This document shows, piece after piece, positions 5,729-7,942 of a stretch of 7,942 nt of DNA. The translations under genes were made by a program, and so were the position numbers. How positions within the stretch are numbered: position 1 is the stretch's first letter; each line of letters opens with the position of its first letter. The notes beneath the pieces were generated by a model, which saw only the letters and a program-made list of their open reading frames with translations, was not told where the DNA came from and searched no databases. This DNA comes from JBAWVR01 sp037147155 (GTDB lineage: Bacteria; Patescibacteriota; Minisyncoccia; Phycocordibacterales; GWA1-40-21), in NCBI GenBank assembly GCA_037147155.1, contig JBAWVR010000036.1, forward strand, positions 1-7,942, read 5' to 3'.

Positions 5729-5737
5729 ATTATAACA
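5729..5737 (-). promoter_or_regulatory. Extended -10 promoter, leaderless start for the membrane protein
   Basis: On the minus strand TGt-TATAAT forms a textbook extended -10, which does not need a strong -35 (none is seen at 17 bases). Six bases (TGCCTT) separate it from the GTG at 5722, so the mRNA should begin at the start codon. The spacing and flanking bases closely match the exonuclease gene (TACCTT then ATG). Confidence 0.65.
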
Positions 5738-5857
5738 TAAGTTCGGGCCTGGTGATGCTATGTACTTCACTGGGGACTCGGGTAAAGGTTTGATTGTTTA
5801 TCCGGAAAGCTATATGTTTTCCAGATTTACTATATAAATTCACCCACCCTTTAAAAT

Positions 5858-5893
5858 CGACAATTCCGATTGTCGTCCCCGCGAAGGCGGGGA
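5858..5893. repeat. Two abutting hairpins, one a common intergenic repeat type
   Basis: A perfect 7-bp hairpin cgacaat-tccg-attgtcg (5858-5875) directly abuts a second perfect 7-bp GC-rich hairpin tccccgc-gaag-gcgggga (5876-5893), followed by tccagtcgg. The second belongs to the widespread 'gtc-cccgcgaaggcggg-atccag' class of palindromic intergenic repeats. Read in the minus frame it gives the telltale peptide WIPAFAGT. It lies 36 bases before the bL27 start codon. Confidence 0.75.
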
Positions 5894-5929
5894 TCCAGTC
5901 GGTAATCTTTTTTTCGGGTAAAAAATACA

Positions 5930-6205
5930 ATGTCCACAAAAAAAGCTGCCGGTGTGTCCAAAAACGGTAGAGATTCCAATCCAAGATACCTCGGTATTAA
6001 ACTCTATGATGGTCAGATTGCCAAAATTGGTTCAATCATTGTCCGTCAGAAAGGCCGTGAAGTCATGGCTGGAAAGAACGTTGGTGTAGGTTCTGATCAT
6101 ACTCTTTTTGCTCTAGCAGAAGGAAAAGTAAAGTTCGGCACCAAGCGCAAGACCAACTTTGACTCCAAGAATGTTCGCAAGAAGATTGTTTCAATCATTG
6201 CCTAA
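5930..6205 (+). CDS. rpmA: Ribosomal protein bL27
   Basis: Encodes 91 residues, the normal length for bL27, a large-subunit protein whose N-terminal tail reaches towards the peptidyl-transferase centre. The family signature is clear: KKAAGVSKNGRDS near the start, YLGIKLYDGQ, GSIIVRQKG (34-42), AGKNVGVGSDHTLFA (47-61) and GKVKF. The N-terminus starts directly with the functional tail, with no Firmicutes-style cleavable extension. bL27 is usually encoded next to bL21 (rplU), but here it is alone, between a repeat cluster and a convergent uvrC. There is no Shine-Dalgarno sequence before the ATG. A TAAAAA five bases upstream might be a -10 for a nearly leaderless start, but this is weak. Confidence 0.97.
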   Translation: MSTKKAAGVSKNGRDSNPRYLGIKLYDGQIAKIGSIIVRQKGREVMAGKNVGVGSDHTLFALAEGKVKFGTKRKTNFDSKNVRKKIVSIIA

Positions 6206-6212
6206 ATCTTAT

Positions 6213-6242
6213 ACAAAAACCACTCACTTGAGTGGTTTTTGT
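6213..6242 (+). terminator. Terminator between convergent rpmA and uvrC
   Basis: A perfect 13-bp stem (6213-6225 with 6230-6242) with a 4-base loop has A runs on one arm and T runs on the other, so it works in both directions. It starts seven bases after the rpmA stop codon. On the minus strand it lies beyond the repeat that follows uvrC. Confidence 0.92.
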
Positions 6243-6244
6243 TT

Positions 6245-6338
6245 GTCATTGCGAGAAGGTCTTCCGACGAAGCAATCCAGACCTTTAGTTACAGAATATT
6301 ATTAAGACCTGGATTGCTTCGCAAAGCCTCGCAATGAC
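6245..6338. repeat. Palindromic MITE-like repeat, copy 2
   Basis: Same termini (gtcattgcga/tcgcaatgac) and inner arms (6268-6280 with 6309-6321) as the copy at 5148-5240, in the same orientation. The left halves differ at only a few positions; the central loop is more diverged. It fills most of the gap between the rpmA terminator and the end of uvrC. Confidence 0.9.
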
Positions 6339-6345
6339 GAATTAA

Positions 6346-7605
6346 TTATTTAATTATTAAATTCTTCCTCATCTTTTCTCTATGATACTTAATAGCAAAA
6401 CGGTGGGCTTCCGCATTCAACTTTAAAATCTGACTTTTATACTTTGCAATTATTTCTGGATTCCCAACAATCACCACGGCTTTGTGTTTATCATTTTTAG
6501 TCACCGCTACGACTTCGGCTTTAACCTTTTTCTCAGCTAGAGCTTTCTTGATTACCACGAGTTGTCTCTTGTCACCATCAGCCACTAACAAATCTGGCAT
6601 AGTCCAAGCAGTATGCTCAAGGCGACGACTAACGATTTCTTGCAGGGCACGTAAATCATCTTGGCGACTTTGTTTAATAATAAATTTACGATATTCGGCT
6701 GGGGTTAATTCCCCATTTTCAAAAACCACCATGACCCCAACATTGGCTTCACCAGAGAGGTGTGCTACATCATAAGCCTCCATTCTAAACCCTGTTTTTA
6801 GGCCTATTTTGCCCTTATTTGAGGCTTTTTCACCCTCATTAGAGTCTTTTATCAGCCCAACGTCCTGGATGTGTTTTAGGGCAAAAATGGTCTTCTTGAT
6901 CTTGCTGGCTTTTTCAAATTCTTGAGTCTTGGCCAAAGCATTCATTTCCTTCTCTAAATCTCTAACGAGTTTGTCTTTTTCCCCTGAGAAAAACTTCACC
7001 AAATTTTTGATAGTCTTATTGTATTCCACTTTGCTAACCATACCAACGCAAGTACCCGGACAAAGACCAATCTGAAAATTAAAGCATGGAGACTTTTGAT
7101 TAAGTTTACATTCGGAGCGATATGGGAATATTTTGCGGAGAATCTTTAGACCCTCTTTGAGTGCGGTGCCTTGAGTAAAGGGTCCGAATTTAATTTTGAT
7201 TTTGTAATCTACACCAGTCTCCAATTCCCTCTCCCGCACCAAAAGTACACGAGGAAAATCTTCGTTGGTGATAACAATAAAATTAAAACTGCGATTATCT
7301 TTTTCTTTGGTATTATACCAAGGTTGATATTGCTTGATGAGCTTGGCTTCCAGAATTATGGCTTCCAAGACTGAGTCGGTATGCTGAAAATCCACCTTGT
7401 TCGCTTTGGTAACCATGTCCACCAGAAGTGGTCCACGGGTAGCGATGAGATCATTGGCAAAATAGCTTCGCACACGGTCGCGAAGTGAGGTAGCTCGGCC
7501 GATATACAGCACTTTGGAGCCTTCCTTGAAGAGATAGACTCCAGGATTGTCGGGCAGATTGAGTTTGGTGTAATTTAACTTTTCCACAGGTTTATTCTGA
7601 CACAT
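6346..7605 (-). CDS. uvrC: UvrC excinuclease subunit, C-terminally short
   Basis: Encodes 419 residues from the ATG at 7605. A GTG at 7650 would add 15 residues with no family match and would cover the divergent promoter. UvrC makes the two incisions of nucleotide excision repair with UvrAB.

The N-terminal GIY-YIG domain is intact: PGVYLF (21-26), YIGRA (34-38), LRDRVRSYF (41-49) and EAKLIKQYQPWYN (86-98, Glu86 the probable catalytic acid). Four cysteines (C166, C174, C182, C186) match the position of the cluster reported to bind iron-sulfur in UvrC. A UVR segment lies at about 217-247. The RNase H-like nuclease half keeps its likely catalytic residues: D279 in EAYDVAHLSGE, D343 in LLVADGDKRQL and H401 in EAHRFAIKYHR. 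The protein ends about 18 residues after that His, so the C-terminal (HhH)2 DNA-binding domain of ~600-residue UvrC is missing. There is no frameshift, and the remaining DNA ahead of the repeat is too short to hold it. Confidence 0.92.
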   Translation of the reverse strand: MCQNKPVEKLNYTKLNLPDNPGVYLFKEGSKVLYIGRATSLRDRVRSYFANDLIATRGPLLVDMVTKANKVDFQHTDSVLEAIILEAKLIKQYQPWYNTKEKDNRSFNFIVITNEDFPRVLLVRERELETGVDYKIKIKFGPFTQGTALKEGLKILRKIFPYRSECKLNQKSPCFNFQIGLCPGTCVGMVSKVEYNKTIKNLVKFFSGEKDKLVRDLEKEMNALAKTQEFEKASKIKKTIFALKHIQDVGLIKDSNEGEKASNKGKIGLKTGFRMEAYDVAHLSGEANVGVMVVFENGELTPAEYRKFIIKQSRQDDLRALQEIVSRRLEHTAWTMPDLLVADGDKRQLVVIKKALAEKKVKAEVVAVTKNDKHKAVVIVGNPEIIAKYKSQILKLNAEAHRFAIKYHREKMRKNLIIK

Positions 7606-7607
7606 TA

Positions 7608-7635
7608 TTGACTTTTTGGATAGTTCTATTAGAAT
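7608..7635 (+). promoter_or_regulatory. Promoter of the micro-protein gene
   Basis: On the + strand a -35 TTGACT (7608-7613, 5 of 6) is followed by a 16-base spacer and a -10 TAGAAT (7630-7635, 5 of 6). Transcription would start near 7642, about 60 bases before the ATG at 7703. It begins three bases from the divergent uvrC start codon. Confidence 0.65.
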
Positions 7636-7640
7636 TATCC
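7618..7640. promoter_or_regulatory. Operator-like palindrome in the uvrC/micro-protein divergent region
   Basis: The arms ggatagttcta (7618-7628) and tagaattatcc (7630-7640) are inverted copies matching at 10 of 11 positions around a single central T. The palindrome covers the -10 box of the + strand promoter and lies just upstream of the uvrC start codon, so a bound dimer could control both directions. The sequence does not match an SOS-box consensus that I recognise. Confidence 0.5.
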
Positions 7641-7702
7641 TCGGACTCACATTTTTGTTGAGTTAATGCTACAAAACAAGTTCTTTCGGGAGGAATCACA
7701 AC

Positions 7703-7792
7703 ATGGGAATTTTCCACAGTCCGAAGTGGGGTTGGACAATCGCCGGCCTCTTCGTAGCAGGTATCGGGCTTGCCCTTTACCTCAGTCGCTGA
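7703..7792 (+). CDS. 29-residue single-helix membrane micro-protein
   Basis: The frame encodes 29 residues, starting MGIFHSPKWGW and ending LALYLSR. Support comes from context rather than homology. GGGAGG (7688-7693) is a near-perfect Shine-Dalgarno sequence nine bases before the ATG and the best in the window. A promoter with near-consensus boxes lies about 60 bases upstream, and an intrinsic terminator follows at 7835. Residues about 11-27 (WTIAGLFVAGIGLALYL) are one continuous hydrophobic Gly/Ala/Leu helix, with a basic residue on each side (K8, R29), fitting a membrane-inserted peptide. I recognise no family. It could be a regulatory or complex-associated micro-protein, a type I toxin-like peptide, or a leader peptide. 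Its codons are GC-richer than those of uvrC. A 69-residue minus-strand frame overlaps it but lacks any signals. Confidence 0.65.
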   Translation: MGIFHSPKWGWTIAGLFVAGIGLALYLSR

Positions 7793-7834
7793 GCTAGTCA
7801 AAACACAATTGACTAACTCAAAAAAACAAACGCG

Positions 7835-7866
7835 CCATCAGTGTCTGCTGATGGTCGTTTTCTTTT
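7835..7866 (+). terminator. Intrinsic terminator of the micro-protein transcript
   Basis: A perfect 7-bp stem ccatcag/ctgatgg (7835-7841 with 7848-7854) has a 6-base loop and is followed by tcgttttctttt. An A-rich stretch precedes it, so the outer bases can also pair. It lies 42 bases after the micro-protein stop codon. Confidence 0.8.
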
Positions 7867-7895
7867 GTCTATGTTTGACAAATATAATAATCAAC

Positions 7896-7920
7896 TACCC
7901 CGCAGCAAGCTGACGGGGTA
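7896..7920. other. GC-rich hairpin at the window edge
   Basis: taccccg (7896-7902) pairs perfectly with cggggta (7914-7920), with an inner cag/ctg pairing (7903-7905 with 7910-7912) and one bulged base. There is no T run after it on either strand, so it is not a clear terminator. It may be a palindromic intergenic repeat or the beginning of a structured element that continues outside the window. No gene is visible in 7867-7942. Confidence 0.45.
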
Positions 7921-7942
7921 TGAGGAGTTCCAGTGCCAAAAG

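Noticed and set aside
5730..5984. 84-codon minus-strand frame
   Set aside because: It is created by the palindromic repeat at 5876-5893 (giving the typical DWIPAFAGT peptide) and overlaps the rpmA start and the neighbouring promoter.
5148..6338. Repeat pair considered as a CRISPR array or composite transposon
   Set aside because: Only two copies more than 1 kb apart with ordinary genes between them, no spacer structure and no transposase.
7592..7801. 69-codon minus-strand frame opposite the micro-protein
   Set aside because: No start signals and no family resemblance, and it lies antisense to a frame with promoter, Shine-Dalgarno sequence and terminator.
7875..7888. TTGACA followed by TATAAT on the + strand
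   Set aside because: Only two bases separate the boxes, so they cannot work together as a promoter, and neither has a partner at normal spacing.

Overview
The window looks like a piece of a Candidatus Phyla Radiation (Patescibacteria, Parcubacteria-like) chromosome. This rests on several signs: compact genes with little overlap, small lineage-type membrane proteins, a UvrC that stops before the usual C-terminal helix-hairpin-helix domain, a solitary bL27 gene, almost no Shine-Dalgarno sequences, two genes that appear to be leaderless, and overall AT-rich DNA. No 16S rRNA or tRNA is present, so the lineage assignment is inference.

Layout from left to right. 2-340 (+) is a small one-helix membrane protein followed by a strong terminator. 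About 600 bp of AT-rich DNA follows with no convincing gene, containing one possible structured RNA (689-808). 1037-3547 (-) is the main item: an 836-residue homologue of the eukaryotic major vault protein (MVP). It has N-terminal vault repeats, an SPFH-like shoulder, a long cap-helix coiled coil and a cap-ring-like C-terminus. It has its own consensus promoter, a 155-nt structured leader and a terminator. 3818-4312 (-) is a lytic-transglycosylase-like protein, also a self-contained unit, whose mRNA seems to begin in a hairpin. 4393-4464 is a long nested palindrome. 4532-5122 (-) is a DEDDh-type exonuclease with an altered last motif. 5258-5722 (-) is a membrane-anchored protein with an Ada-type metal-binding-like domain. 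5930-6205 (+) is ribosomal protein bL27. 6346-7605 (-) is a short UvrC. 7703-7792 (+) is a 29-residue membrane micro-protein with the best Shine-Dalgarno in the window, a promoter overlapped by an operator-like palindrome, and a terminator.

Repeats: two same-orientation copies of a ~93-bp palindromic MITE-like element (5148-5240 and 6245-6338) and a short 'CCCCGC-GAAG-GCGGGG' hairpin repeat (5876-5893) punctuate the intergenic gaps.

There is little evidence of operons. Most genes carry their own promoter and/or terminator. The MVP homologue is visibly GC-richer than its surroundings and stands alone, so no vault partner (TEP1-like or PARP-like) is visible here. The regions that most deserve follow-up are the vault-like protein with its leader, and the uvrC/micro-protein divergent control region.
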